45,232 nucleotides of DNA from Clostridiales bacterium (GCA_009782285.1 WRJK01000011.1:1-45232), one strand, 5' to 3'. Positions 34,443 to 43,451 are shown, counted from the first letter of the stretch. The notes: generated by a model not told the origin, from the sequence alone. Translations and numbers: made by a program.

Positions 34443-35840
34443 TTAGACGTCAAAAAGCATGTCTGCCGTGACTACAGAAAAGCCGCTTGGCATTAGCTGC
34501 CCGGTTGGCGGCGCTTTCACGAACAAACAGTAGTGCCGCTCCTCGTATTCTGCCAAGAGGTGCTCTTTTCTGACGAGCTTTTGAGCCTCAGCTGCCAAGT
34601 TCAAGCTTTTTTTCCACTTGCACTCGCCCAAGAATATCTGCTTCTTGCTGCGGTTGGCGGCAATCACATCAAAATCGGTTTGCACCCTTTCTATCGGGTC
34701 AGCTCCCCACCACGAACCGAAGGACGTGGCTGTAAAAGGCAGCCTGCCGCATTTGTTCGCCCTCTGCAAGTATTGCAGGCAGATATTTTCGAAGCCCGGC
34801 TTTCCGATGTAGGTTGACAGTTTTTCGCCAAACACATCTGTGTCGGCGACTAGTTCTCCGCTGCCTGCCTCGATTTCCGGCTTGTTCGGAAACACGAAGC
34901 TGTACCAAAAATCATAGCAGTTGTCTGCCAGCCTGTAAATGCCTTTTCGGCTGGTTTGCGGATTTTCGCCAAATGGGAATATTTTATGGACAATCTGCAA
35001 ATGCACAAGGGTCTGCAGGTATTTGCTCACTTTCGGGCTGTCTTCGCCAATCCTGGTGGCGATCTCGTTCAGCTTTGACGCACCCGCCGCAATGGTCGCC
35101 ACGATGGAATTGTACATCGCAGGCTCGCGCAGTTCCTGCTGCAGAAGCATCACCGGCTCGTTGAAAAGATAGCCTGACATGTCGAAAAACAACCTTTTTA
35201 TGTTCTGTTCAAAACTTTCGCTTTCTTTTACCTGCGAAAGGTAATGCGGCGTCCCGCCAATGCAAGCATAAAACTTCAATCTGTCCTCATCACAAAAACC
35301 GCTGAGCATCTTGCTTGCATCAAAGTAATCAAAACCCTCAAGTTTCAATTGTGCTGTCCGCCTTCCGAAAAGCGGGCTCTTGTACCCTAGGACTTCGCTC
35401 TCCATGAAACCCATGTGGCTGCCGCAGAGAATAAGGAAAAGCCCTGTGTTCTTTAAGCTGTGGTCTATCGCCACCTGAAGAATGGATTTCAAGGAACGGT
35501 TGGCGGAAACGGCACAAGGGAATTCGTCAAACACCAAAACAAACCGGCCTTCCTTAGCTTTCTCCGCAATGAACTCAAATGCTTCGTTCCACCCTGCAAA
35601 GGCACCGGTTGACGACGGCATACCGAAAAACCCGTACACCTTTTGGGAAAACCTGCTTAGGTTGATCGTGTCATTCACTTCCTGTGCGGTAAAAAACACA
35701 GCTGGTTTGTCTGCGACGAACTCGGAAATCAGAGTTGTCTTGCCTATCCTTCTTCTCCCGTAAACTACGACCATCTGAAAGGCGTCTTCCCTGTACAGCT
35801 TGCTGAGGGCTTCTAATTCCCTTTCCCTTCCCACAAACAT
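34443..35840 (-). CDS. P-loop ATPase of the ATPase_2/DUF234 type
   Basis: 465 residues. Begins MFVGRERELEAL; Walker A GRRRIGKTT at 28-36; Walker B FVLVFDEFPCA near 100. A winged-helix segment (ASKLNEIATRIGEDSPKVSKYL) follows, then a C-terminal DUF234 nuclease-like region with FDVIAANRSKKQIFLGECKWK, where D, E and K form a PD-(D/E)XK-like set. Such proteins are common in archaea and anaerobic bacteria and are mobile; their function is not established. It has its own consensus promoter and an inverted repeat, and no operon partner. Confidence 0.88.
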   Translation of the reverse strand: MFVGRERELEALSKLYREDAFQMVVVYGRRRIGKTTLISEFVADKPAVFFTAQEVNDTINLSRFSQKVYGFFGMPSSTGAFAGWNEAFEFIAEKAKEGRFVLVFDEFPCAVSANRSLKSILQVAIDHSLKNTGLFLILCGSHMGFMESEVLGYKSPLFGRRTAQLKLEGFDYFDASKMLSGFCDEDRLKFYACIGGTPHYLSQVKESESFEQNIKRLFFDMSGYLFNEPVMLLQQELREPAMYNSIVATIAAGASKLNEIATRIGEDSPKVSKYLQTLVHLQIVHKIFPFGENPQTSRKGIYRLADNCYDFWYSFVFPNKPEIEAGSGELVADTDVFGEKLSTYIGKPGFENICLQYLQRANKCGRLPFTATSFGSWWGADPIERVQTDFDVIAANRSKKQIFLGECKWKKSLNLAAEAQKLVRKEHLLAEYEERHYCLFVKAPPTGQLMPSGFSVVTADMLFDV

Positions 35841-35852
35841 AAGGCCACATCC

Positions 35853-35887
35853 TTTGTAAATACGATTATAATACCCGTGTTTACAAA
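35853..35887. promoter_or_regulatory. Inverted repeat TTTGTAAA / TTTACAAA, candidate operator
   Basis: Perfect 8-bp arms (35853-35860, 35880-35887) spaced 27 bases start to start, placed between the -10 and the start codon of the ATPase gene. That position suits a repressor that blocks transcription initiation, possibly autoregulation. Confidence 0.5.
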
Positions 35888-35916
35888 ATTATATACCAAC
35901 TGAAATGAAATGTCAA
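35888..35916 (-). promoter_or_regulatory. Consensus sigma-A promoter of the DUF234 ATPase
   Basis: Minus strand TTGACA (35916-35911), 17-base spacer, TATAAT (35893-35888): a full consensus match. The upstream side carries ATGTCA three times in tandem. Confidence 0.8.
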
Positions 35917-35924
35917 TGTCAATG

Positions 35925-36386
35925 TCATAAACTGAGCTTCATCACCTCAGGGTGGCAAACCACACCGTACTGCGGGCATGTCAGGCATTCGAAAAAAGTC
36001 GGCGCGTCTTCCCTAGGCACGGTTTCAAAGCCTTTAGTCCTAAAAAACCCAGGCGCCCTGGCAACTAGGTATATACGCTCCCCCGAAAGCGACTTGACCG
36101 TGTCAACTGCTTTGTCAAGCAGTACGCTTCCGAGCTTGTGTTTCCTGTAAGCCTGGTCAACCGCAATCCCGTCGATTATGAACTCCCCTTCCCTTTTCGC
36201 CAAGGTAATCCCTCCGACAAGTTTTGGAGGCTTCAAATTTTCGTCGGCCAGCCTCCAGCTCCTCACTGCGTCTGTCGGCACAGGCTCTTCCCCTGAGACC
36301 TCAAGTTCGTTTTCAATGAAGAAATCCCTGAGTTCCCTGTAGTCTTCGGTTTCTGTCAATTTAAATTCTTTCATCTTGTTCACCAT
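35925..36386 (-). CDS. GNAT-family N-acetyltransferase
   Basis: 153 residues. The acetyl-CoA loop is in VDQAYRKHKLGSVLLDKAVD, preceded by the strand GEFIIDGIAV. The C-terminus CLTCPQYGVVCHPEVM carries three cysteines (CxxC plus one) that may bind a metal; that tail is shared by a clostridial subgroup in my memory. The acceptor is unknown. The ATG overlaps the end of the lipid kinase gene by 7 bases with AGGAG four bases before; Met5 is an alternative. Confidence 0.85.
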   Translation of the reverse strand: MVNKMKEFKLTETEDYRELRDFFIENELEVSGEEPVPTDAVRSWRLADENLKPPKLVGGITLAKREGEFIIDGIAVDQAYRKHKLGSVLLDKAVDTVKSLSGERIYLVARAPGFFRTKGFETVPREDAPTFFECLTCPQYGVVCHPEVMKLSL

Positions 36387-37309
36387 ATAGCTCCTGGCAT
36401 GTCGTTGAATTTTGTTAATACTTTCAGCCTTTTCTGCAAAACTTCAAAGGTTAGCGGAAACTTTTCGCCTTTCTCGCCGTCGATGTCGGTTGATATGTCC
36501 ACGTCTGACTCCAGCTTCAGCTTGGAAGTCCTGAAGAAAAGTACATTTTTGTTTTCAGTGTGGTTCCCTTGCAGTACGCTTATCAGCAGCGGCGCAAAAT
36601 CGATCAGTGGCATTTCCCTGAACAGCATGACGTCCAAGAGCCCGTCGTTTATCACCGCGTTTGGCGATATCCTTTTAAACCCCCCCGCCGAGCGCCCGTT
36701 CATGATCAGCATGAAATACATGTTTTCCTCACCTGTATATTCGTCGCTTGCCAGCCTGACGATGGTGGGCTTCAGGTTTGGCACCTCTGTGATGCCCTTC
36801 AAATAGTACGAAATGATCCCGAGCGTGTTCTTCACGTCAGGATCCGTCTTCTGGCTCACGTCCACGAGGGTCCCCATCGCTGCAACGTTTATGAAAAACT
36901 TGTCGTTCACCTTCCCCACATCGGCATAGGTAAAGCTGTTCCCCAAGGCTATATCCGTCATCGCGCCTATCTCTGATGGTATGTCGAAGTAATAAGCGAA
37001 ATCGTTCGCCGTACCGGACGGAAATATCGCTATCGGCAGGTCTATGCCGCTTCTTATCATCGCGTTGACACAAATGTTTATGGTTCCGTCGCCCCCCGCA
37101 ATGAGGATTTTGGCGTATTCCTGCTGGTCCATGTCCTGCAAAGCAAACTCAAGCATGTCCCCCTTGCCTGCCCTGACAGGGATTACCATGGTCTTCTTAG
37201 CCTGAAATTTAGATATTATTAAGTCCAAGTTGTTCTTAAACATCCCGCTCCCTGAATTAGGGTTGTAGAAGAGCAAAACCTTCTTTTTCCTCGAATTTGA
37301 ATTAGCCAT
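36380..37309 (-). CDS. Diacylglycerol/lipid kinase family (YegS/DgkB-like)
   Basis: 309 residues. The DAGK catalytic motifs FYNPNSGSG, IAGGDGTINICVNAM and FPSGTANDFAYYFDIP are all present, with the C-terminal beta domain RSAGGFKRISPNAVINDGLL. It phosphorylates diacylglycerol or a related lipid, recycling it to phosphatidate. It overlaps folC by 8 bases and the GNAT gene by 7. AAGGAG lies nine bases before the ATG. Confidence 0.92.
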   Translation of the reverse strand: MANSNSRKKKVLLFYNPNSGSGMFKNNLDLIISKFQAKKTMVIPVRAGKGDMLEFALQDMDQQEYAKILIAGGDGTINICVNAMIRSGIDLPIAIFPSGTANDFAYYFDIPSEIGAMTDIALGNSFTYADVGKVNDKFFINVAAMGTLVDVSQKTDPDVKNTLGIISYYLKGITEVPNLKPTIVRLASDEYTGEENMYFMLIMNGRSAGGFKRISPNAVINDGLLDVMLFREMPLIDFAPLLISVLQGNHTENKNVLFFRTSKLKLESDVDISTDIDGEKGEKFPLTFEVLQKRLKVLTKFNDMPGAIW

Positions 37310-38588
37310 CGATAATACTCCTTACCTTGCCAAGCAGGTACAGCGAACCCGCAATCAGAATGACATCGTAATTGCCGCGCATTTCAAACGCTTTCCCGCA
37401 GGCAGAAACCGGATCTGCCACTGGGACGCAGCTCTTGCCTGCGGAACGGATTTCAGCGCACAGCTTTTCTGCCGAAAGCCGTCTTGGGTTGTCAGGTTCG
37501 GCCGCTATGAAATCATCGGCTATTTCGCAAAAATGCCCGAGTATCCCCGAAACGTCCTTGTCAGCAAGCATTCCCACAACCATCAGGGCCCTGCTGCCTG
37601 GGAACAGGTCTTTCATGGTGTTTTTGAGCGCTTCAGCGCCATTTTCGTTGTGAGCCCCGTCAATTACGAAATACGGGTCCTTCCTCAGAATCTCAAACCT
37701 GCCCGGTTGCCGAGCGTTCAGAAGCCCACTGTAAATGCCGTCCCTAGTGACTTCGATTTTCCCTTTTTCCCGCAGTACTTCCAAGGCAGCCAACGCCGTC
37801 ATCGCGTTTTGGATTTGATGCTCGCCGAGCATGGCAACCTCAACGCCATTATAAACCGTTTCACAGATTTTTGCGTCAAAAGAGTAGCTTTCCCGCGTCT
37901 TCTTCGTGCCATCGTATTTGAATTCTGCGACGTTGACTAAGTCGCAGCCCAATTCTCCGGCCCTTTTAGCAATTACCTCTGCGGCCTCAGCCTCTTGCAC
38001 GTTTGATACTACGGTTGCCCCTTTTTTTATTATTCCGGCCTTCTCGCATGCGATTTCAGCCAGAGTGCCCCCAAGCCTGTCCATGTGGTCGAAGGAAATG
38101 GACGTAATAACCGAAACAAGCGGGTTTTTGATGATGTTCGTCGAATCCCCCCTGCCTCCGAGCCCAACTTCAAGAACTACACAATCTGCTTTTTTCTCTT
38201 TGAAGTACAAAAACGCGACAGCCGTGATCAGTTCAAACTCCGTGGGTGATTCAAACCCCTGATTGGTAATTTCTTCTGCCTGCGCAAGAGCCTTTGCAGC
38301 ACATGCCTCCAGTTCGCTGTCTGTTATGCAGCACCCGTCGAACTCGATCCTCTCGTTGAATTCCAGAATGTACGGGGACGTGAAAAGCCCCGTCTTGTGC
38401 CCGCTTTCCCTGATCGCCTCGTATATGTACCTGCATACGGAGCCTTTGCCGTTGGTTCCAGCTACATGGATGAAATTCATCCCCTTCTGCGGGTTTCCAA
38501 GCCCGCTCACGAGCCTTTCCATGCGCTCAAGACCGAGTTTGCAGCCAAAGCGCTCAAAACTGTGGATTTTCCGTATTGCGTCCGTCAT
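37302..38588 (-). CDS. folC: Folylpolyglutamate synthase / dihydrofolate synthase
   Basis: 428 residues, Mur-ligase fold. P-loop HVAGTNGKGSVCRYIYEA, then VLEVGLGGRGDSTNII, the SFDHMDRLG segment and DGAHNENGAEAL. It adds glutamates to folates. It overlaps valS as ATGA and the lipid kinase by 8 bases. valS-folC is a common pair in Bacillota. Confidence 0.95.
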   Translation of the reverse strand: MTDAIRKIHSFERFGCKLGLERMERLVSGLGNPQKGMNFIHVAGTNGKGSVCRYIYEAIRESGHKTGLFTSPYILEFNERIEFDGCCITDSELEACAAKALAQAEEITNQGFESPTEFELITAVAFLYFKEKKADCVVLEVGLGGRGDSTNIIKNPLVSVITSISFDHMDRLGGTLAEIACEKAGIIKKGATVVSNVQEAEAAEVIAKRAGELGCDLVNVAEFKYDGTKKTRESYSFDAKICETVYNGVEVAMLGEHQIQNAMTALAALEVLREKGKIEVTRDGIYSGLLNARQPGRFEILRKDPYFVIDGAHNENGAEALKNTMKDLFPGSRALMVVGMLADKDVSGILGHFCEIADDFIAAEPDNPRRLSAEKLCAEIRSAGKSCVPVADPVSACGKAFEMRGNYDVILIAGSLYLLGKVRSIIDG

Positions 38589-41263
38589 AGTTTCTTTTCT
38601 GCCAAGTCAAGCCTTTCAAGGACTTTTTCCAGCATGCCTTTGTATTTTGCGAGCTTTTCCTTTTCGTCGTTCACTATTTTCTCAGGGGCTTTGCCTATGA
38701 ACCCGGCATTTGCCAATTTCCCGCCGATCCTTTCGATTTCGCCGGAAAGCCGTTCTTTTTCCTTTGAAAGCCTGTCGTATTCTGCCCTGTAGTCCACCAG
38801 GTCGCCTTGAGGTATGAACACCTCTGCCCGGCTCATGACGGCAGACATCACTTCTTCGGGGACGTTTGACTTGTCGCCTGTGAATTCTATGTCTGACAAA
38901 TTCGCCAAGCTTCTTATGTGCTCTTCGCCAGCTTTTATGCATTCCATGTCGTCGCCCAAAGCGTATATGACCGCTCGGAGCTTCCTTGAAGGGGGTGCCT
39001 CGGCTTCTGCCCTGATGTTCCTAATGTTTCTGATGGCTTCCATTGCCATTTCTATTCTCTTGACTTCATCTTCGTAATTGAGTGCCTCATTGTGCTCCGG
39101 CCACGGTTCCAGCATCAGGAATTCTTCACTGTTCCCTTCTTTGGGCAGGTAACCCCATATTTCCTCAGTTATGAAAGGCATGAACGGGTGAAGCATTTTC
39201 AGCACGTCTTTCAAAACGCGCACCAGCACGTACCTGCAGACGGCCTTCTCCTCTTCGCTCCCGCCGTACAGCCTGCCCTTGACAAGCTCAATGTACCAGT
39301 CGCACAGCTCGTTCCATATGACCTCGTACACCTTCTGCCCCGCAAGGGCAAGCTCAAACTTGTCTAGGACGCTTGTGACGTACAGCGCAGCTTCGTTGAC
39401 TTTGGATATGATCCATTTGTCCTCGTCCCTGAGTTTATTAAGCGTCTCCGGGCTTTCGGGCGCCATTTCTTTGAAGTTGCCTTCATCGTCCAAAAGGTTC
39501 ATGATGACGAATCTAGAGGCGTTCCATAGCTTGTTGGCGAAATTCCTCGACGCTTCGAGCCTGTCTGTCTTGAACCTCATGTCGTTCCCCGGCGAGATGC
39601 CCGTTGTGAGCATGAACCGGAGCGCGTCTGCGCCAAACTGATCTATGATTTCCAGCGGGTCGATGCCGTTGCCGGCCGACTTGCTCATCTTCTGCCCCTC
39701 GCCGTCCCTGACGAGGCCGTGGACGAACACGTACCTGAACGGCAGTTCCCCTGTGGCTTCCAGTGCCGAAAATACCATCCGCACCACCCAGAAGAAAATG
39801 ATGTCGTACCCTGTTACGAGCACGTCCGTGGGGTAGAAATACTCTAGGTCTTCAGTCTTTTCGGGCCAGCCCAGCGTTGAAAAAGGCCAAAGCGCTGAGG
39901 AGAACCATGTGTCCAAAGCGTCCTCGTCCTGGCGCATCGCCCCTCCGCACTTGCTGCATTCAGCTGGCGCAAGGGCAGAAACCACCATCTCTTCACATTC
40001 TTCGCAATAGTACGCGGGTATCCTGTGCCCCCACCAAAGCTGCCTTGATATGCACCAATCCCTTATGTTCTCAAGCCAGTGCAGGTATATCTTCTCAAAC
40101 TTGTCGGGCACATGAGCCAGCTCCCCTGATTTCGCTGCCTCAATGGCAGGCACGGCAAGCTCCTTCATGGAGACGAACCACTGCTCAGACAGCATTGGCT
40201 CAACTGCAGAATTGCACCTGTAGCAGCCGCCCAGCGGTATGACTTTTTCCTCGGTTTTAACCAGATAACCGGCTTCGGCAAGGTCGCGCACCCATGCTTT
40301 CCTGCATTCGAACCTGTCCATGCCCTCGTACTTGCCCGCAAGGCCGTTCATCGTCGCGTCTTCGTTGATGCAAGACGGTTTGTCAAGGTTGTGTCGCTCC
40401 CCTACCTCAAAGTCGTTCATGTCGTGGGCAGGCGTGATTTTCACAGCCCCGGTGCCCTTTTCCCTGTCGGGGTAAGTGTCTGCTATTACAGGTATCTCCC
40501 GTTCTGTGAGCGGAATCTTCACGAAACTGCCTATCAAGGCTTTGTAGCGCTCGTCGTCCGGGTGCACGGCAATGGCAACATCCCCGAACATCGTTTCCGG
40601 CCTGCTGGTCGCTACGACAATGCCGGCACCGCCGTCTGTAGCCGGGTACCTGAAATACCAGTACAGCCCGTTCTTGTCCTCGTGCTCGACCTCTGCGTCG
40701 GAAAGGGAAGTGCCGCAAACGGGGCACCAGTTGATCATGCGGTTCCCCCTGTATATTAGGCCTCTCTCGTACAAACGGACAAAGAATTCGATAACCGCTT
40801 TGTTGCACCCTTCGTCCATGGTGAAGCGCTCCCTGTCCCAGTCGCATGAATTGCCCAGCTTCCTGACCTGCTGCGTTATCAAGCCGCCGTATATCCTTTT
40901 CCATTCCCATGCCCTTTTCAAGAACTCTTCCCTTCCCAGTTCTTCTTTTGTTTTTCCTTCGTCGTCCCTGATTTTTTCAACCACCTTCACCTCAGTTGCA
41001 ATGCTGGCGTGGTCGCTGCCGGGAAGCCAGAGCGCAGAAAACCCCTGCATCCTCTTCCACCTGATCAAGACGTCCTGAAGCGTCTGGTCAAGGGCGTGCC
41101 CCATATGGAGCTGCCCTGTGATGTTCGGCGGCGGCATGACAATGGTGTAGGGTTTCTTTTCAGGATCCCTGTACGCCTTGAAAGCCCCCTTGCTTTCCCA
41201 CCGGGCGTAAATCCTTTCCTCAAAGCTTTTGGGGTCGTAAGTCTTCGCTAAATTCTTCTCCAT
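38585..41263 (-). CDS. valS: Valyl-tRNA synthetase
   Basis: 892 residues. HIGH-type motif PPPNITGQLHMGHALDQ, KMSKS motif GQKMSKSAGNGIDPLE, an editing domain between (TSRPETMFGDVA) and the C-terminal coiled coil (YDRLSKEKERLSGEIERIGG). ATG 41263 with GGAGGG four bases before is the start; an in-frame TTG at 41275 is not. No T-box leader lies in front: vapC ends 15 bases upstream. Confidence 0.97.
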   Translation of the reverse strand: MEKNLAKTYDPKSFEERIYARWESKGAFKAYRDPEKKPYTIVMPPPNITGQLHMGHALDQTLQDVLIRWKRMQGFSALWLPGSDHASIATEVKVVEKIRDDEGKTKEELGREEFLKRAWEWKRIYGGLITQQVRKLGNSCDWDRERFTMDEGCNKAVIEFFVRLYERGLIYRGNRMINWCPVCGTSLSDAEVEHEDKNGLYWYFRYPATDGGAGIVVATSRPETMFGDVAIAVHPDDERYKALIGSFVKIPLTEREIPVIADTYPDREKGTGAVKITPAHDMNDFEVGERHNLDKPSCINEDATMNGLAGKYEGMDRFECRKAWVRDLAEAGYLVKTEEKVIPLGGCYRCNSAVEPMLSEQWFVSMKELAVPAIEAAKSGELAHVPDKFEKIYLHWLENIRDWCISRQLWWGHRIPAYYCEECEEMVVSALAPAECSKCGGAMRQDEDALDTWFSSALWPFSTLGWPEKTEDLEYFYPTDVLVTGYDIIFFWVVRMVFSALEATGELPFRYVFVHGLVRDGEGQKMSKSAGNGIDPLEIIDQFGADALRFMLTTGISPGNDMRFKTDRLEASRNFANKLWNASRFVIMNLLDDEGNFKEMAPESPETLNKLRDEDKWIISKVNEAALYVTSVLDKFELALAGQKVYEVIWNELCDWYIELVKGRLYGGSEEEKAVCRYVLVRVLKDVLKMLHPFMPFITEEIWGYLPKEGNSEEFLMLEPWPEHNEALNYEDEVKRIEMAMEAIRNIRNIRAEAEAPPSRKLRAVIYALGDDMECIKAGEEHIRSLANLSDIEFTGDKSNVPEEVMSAVMSRAEVFIPQGDLVDYRAEYDRLSKEKERLSGEIERIGGKLANAGFIGKAPEKIVNDEKEKLAKYKGMLEKVLERLDLAEKKL

Positions 41264-41278
41264 GTTTCCCTCCAATCA

Positions 41279-41689
41279 TTAATCACATTCACCAACCCAA
41301 TCCTCTATGGCAAGCTTTTCAATGCGAGAGAATTCTTCAGTGTTGTTCGTAACAAGAATTGCATCTGACGACAATGCACAAGCCGCAATTAACAGGTCAT
41401 TTCCTCCGATGATCTCGCCTTTTCTTTCGAGACAGGCACGAATATCGCCATACGCACGAGATGCGGCTTTGTCAAAATGCACAATCTGGAAAATCGACAT
41501 GAATTCCTCATAACGCGCCAGATTATGTTCACGCCTTTTGCTTTTTGATGCCCCGTAGTATAACTCTGCTGCTACTATCGAGGGGATTTTTATCTTTTCC
41601 AAGTCTGTAGAGTCAATCTTTTGCCTGACTGGAAGCGATGTGCCGTTAAGATAGAAAATGCAAATATTAGTGTCGAGAAAGTAAATCAT
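41279..41689 (-). CDS. vapC: VapC-type PIN endoribonuclease toxin
   Basis: 136 residues. FLDTNICIFYLNG (Asp6), AAELYYGASKS (Glu42), GGNDLLIAACA (Asp98) and VTNNTEEFSRI complete the PIN metal site in the order of the Shigella/Salmonella VapC group, members of which cut initiator tRNA. The ATG overlaps the vapB stop (ATGA). The next gene, valS, begins 15 bases after it. Confidence 0.93.
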   Translation of the reverse strand: MIYFLDTNICIFYLNGTSLPVRQKIDSTDLEKIKIPSIVAAELYYGASKSKRREHNLARYEEFMSIFQIVHFDKAASRAYGDIRACLERKGEIIGGNDLLIAACALSSDAILVTNNTEEFSRIEKLAIEDWVGECD

Positions 41690-41973
41690 ACGATCTCCTC
41701 TCTTGGTGCGGAAAACTCCCAAGGGATTTCCGTTGGCTCAACAAAAGTGGGGTCGTTTATGCTTCCGTAAAGGTTTTGGAGCAACTCCCTTTTTCCTTTC
41801 TCCGTTTTTGCAGAAACATCTTGCGTTTCTTTTTGCACAATCATGACAGGCCTGAGAAAGACACCGCCGTCTTTTACGACGACATCAAGCATGTCGCCTA
41901 CTGACAACCCGATTTTAAGGGCAATCGCTTTTGGCAGCGTAATTTGTGAACGGGCACGGTACTCAGCTAACAT
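41686..41973 (-). CDS. vapB: VapB-type antitoxin with AbrB/MazE-like fold
   Basis: 95 residues from ATG 41973, with GGAGGG seven bases before. N-terminal swapped-hairpin segment YRARSQITLPKAIALKIGLS and GDMLDVVVKDGGVFLRPV bind DNA; the acidic C-terminus (EPTEIPWEF) would wrap the toxin. It should repress its own promoter. Confidence 0.9.
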   Translation of the reverse strand: MLAEYRARSQITLPKAIALKIGLSVGDMLDVVVKDGGVFLRPVMIVQKETQDVSAKTEKGKRELLQNLYGSINDPTFVEPTEIPWEFSAPREEIV

Positions 41974-42016
41974 GTTTTTTCCCTCCGACTTTCTGAATTG
42001 CAGATTTTCTGATTCT

Positions 42017-42045
42017 ATTATATGCCAACAGCTGTCAAAAATCAA
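42017..42045 (-). promoter_or_regulatory. Promoter of vapBC (and perhaps valS)
   Basis: Minus strand TTGATT (42045-42040), 17 bases, TATAAT (42022-42017), 44 bases before the vapB start. Since no gap exists before valS, this promoter may also feed valS-folC. Confidence 0.7.
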
Positions 42046-42052
42046 TAACCTG

Positions 42053-42081
42053 TTGCCATTTTTCATAATTTGTGCTATGCT
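42053..42081 (+). promoter_or_regulatory. Divergent promoter of the membrane protein gene
   Basis: Plus strand TTGCCA (42053-42058), 17 bases, TATGCT (42076-42081), 35 bases before the ATG. It is back to back with the vapBC promoter, the two -35 boxes seven bases apart. Confidence 0.6.
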
Positions 42082-42116
42082 TTTGCTCGAAGATTAAACC
42101 GTAATGAGGTGCTGAA

Positions 42117-42803
42117 ATGACTAAGAAAGATCGCCCGCCTGTGACAAAAAGCGACAGGATTATCATCGGGACAACAACATTCTTTGGAATATTCCCTTTT
42201 ATGCGTTTGGCCATAAACGGCTGGTTTGATTTGATATTTTATTTTTGCGCTCTTTTTGTGCTGTTGCTGCTATTGGCGCTTACCATACGGCAACGGCGAA
42301 AAGCATTGTTCCCGTCGATTGCGGTAATGCTGTGCCTGTTGTTAGTGGTTGGCGCCGTAAACCTGCATTCGTACAGAATCCTGACGTTTGCTGACATGCA
42401 GGCAAGAGGGGTGCGAAGCGAAATACCAACCGACAACGTGCAATTAAGCAGGTCTTCAGATGCCTATGACGATGTTTCCAGCTACATAACCCTCGATGCG
42501 CAAGATTTGGAATCGCTTATGAGCTTTATTTCAACCTTGAGTTTTAAAAGGACATTGGTTAATGACCCGCCAATTTCTCAGGGTTTTTGCGGAATCAGCT
42601 TCAAGGACGAAGAAGACCGCACAGTTTTGGTGATGTCCATATACGAGGACGGCTTTGTTTCCAGTTCATGGAAGGAAAACTTGTACGTTTTCAATTACGG
42701 GCGTTTCTATTCTTTGTTTGCTGCCGAATCAAGCAGCGGGCAGTCATTTTTCCAGGTGGTCAAGGACATATACGAGCGCAGTCTTCAACAAGGCAAGCCG
42801 TAA
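42117..42803 (+). CDS. Membrane protein of unknown function
   Basis: 228 residues, not recognised. Two or three membrane helices in the first 85 residues (ITGTTTFFGIFPF-like start, FALFVLLLLLALTI region, SIAVMLCLLLVVGAV) and a soluble domain of about 140 residues that should lie outside. GAGGTG precedes the ATG. It is the only plus-strand gene in the right 40 kb, transcribed away from vapBC, and its last 44 bases overlap the end of larC on the other strand. Confidence 0.75.
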   Translation: MTKKDRPPVTKSDRIIIGTTTFFGIFPFMRLAINGWFDLIFYFCALFVLLLLLALTIRQRRKALFPSIAVMLCLLLVVGAVNLHSYRILTFADMQARGVRSEIPTDNVQLSRSSDAYDDVSSYITLDAQDLESLMSFISTLSFKRTLVNDPPISQGFCGISFKDEEDRTVLVMSIYEDGFVSSSWKENLYVFNYGRFYSLFAAESSSGQSFFQVVKDIYERSLQQGKP

Positions 42804-43443
42804 GCCCTCCGTTCCTCCCAGTTTCCCGTTTGCCGAAAGCGGTTGCTTTCCTGAGTACGCACCCTTCCGGGATTTCCCTGCTGTATTCCGCTCCTAGCCC
42901 CATCAAGACAGCCAGCCCTGTGGGGGTGACCATCTCGGTGGCGACGCTTTCGTCTGCCGCGAACACCAAGCCTGAATTTCTGCGCATGGCCATGACCGCA
43001 GGCACGGGCACCGGTATAGTTCCGTGGCTGCACTCGACAAACCCTATCCCGTCGTGAATTTCAGAACAGAACACCTTGGCAGCAGCCAACGCGTCAGCGC
43101 AGACCGCAGCCCCGACTACGTTCCTGACAGCTTCAATCCGCCCAACCTCGTGAAAGTGGACCTTCTCGACGGGCGCATCGTGAACAGACGCCTCTGCCTC
43201 TGCTATTACGGAATATATTGAAAGGGCTTTCTCCTTTGCCCCTTTGCTGATATCGAGGCTGCCTATCAAATCTTTTATGCTCGAATAGCTGCTGTGGCAA
43301 TGCTCGCCGTGACTGTCCAGCGAATGAAGCATCTCCATCCCTTCCAAGGCATCCTTTTCTTTTTCCCCAAGCAAGCCCTTCAAGGCCTCATACGCCATGT
43401 CTCCGCTCACCCCGTTCGTGCAGTCAAAATACAGTATCTTCAC
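42760..43443 (-). CDS. larC: LarC-like nickel-pincer cofactor protein, short form
   Basis: 227 residues. Begins MKILYFDCTNGVSGDMAYEA and holds KVHFHEVGRIEAVRNVVGAA, VECSHGTIPVPVPAVM and TEMVTPTGLAVL, the landmarks of LarC, which inserts nickel into the pyridinium cofactor. Full LarC is about 400 residues, or a LarC1 plus LarC2 pair joined by frameshifting; here no second half follows. The usual aspartates after HFHEVG (pattern AVDxIxD) appear as RIEAVRN. It may be a LarC1-only or divergent protein. It overlaps the opposite gene by 44 bases. Confidence 0.8.
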   Translation of the reverse strand: MKILYFDCTNGVSGDMAYEALKGLLGEKEKDALEGMEMLHSLDSHGEHCHSSYSSIKDLIGSLDISKGAKEKALSIYSVIAEAEASVHDAPVEKVHFHEVGRIEAVRNVVGAAVCADALAAAKVFCSEIHDGIGFVECSHGTIPVPVPAVMAMRRNSGLVFAADESVATEMVTPTGLAVLMGLGAEYSREIPEGCVLRKATAFGKRETGRNGGLTACLVEDCARICP

Positions 43444-43451
43444 ACATCCTC

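Noticed and set aside
41264-41290. T-box leader for valS
   Set aside because: Only 15 bases lie between vapC and valS, so no leader structure can fit.
42117-42760. A LarC2 half reached by frameshift after larC
   Set aside because: None of the minus-strand frames here shows LarC-like sequence; the region codes on the plus strand.
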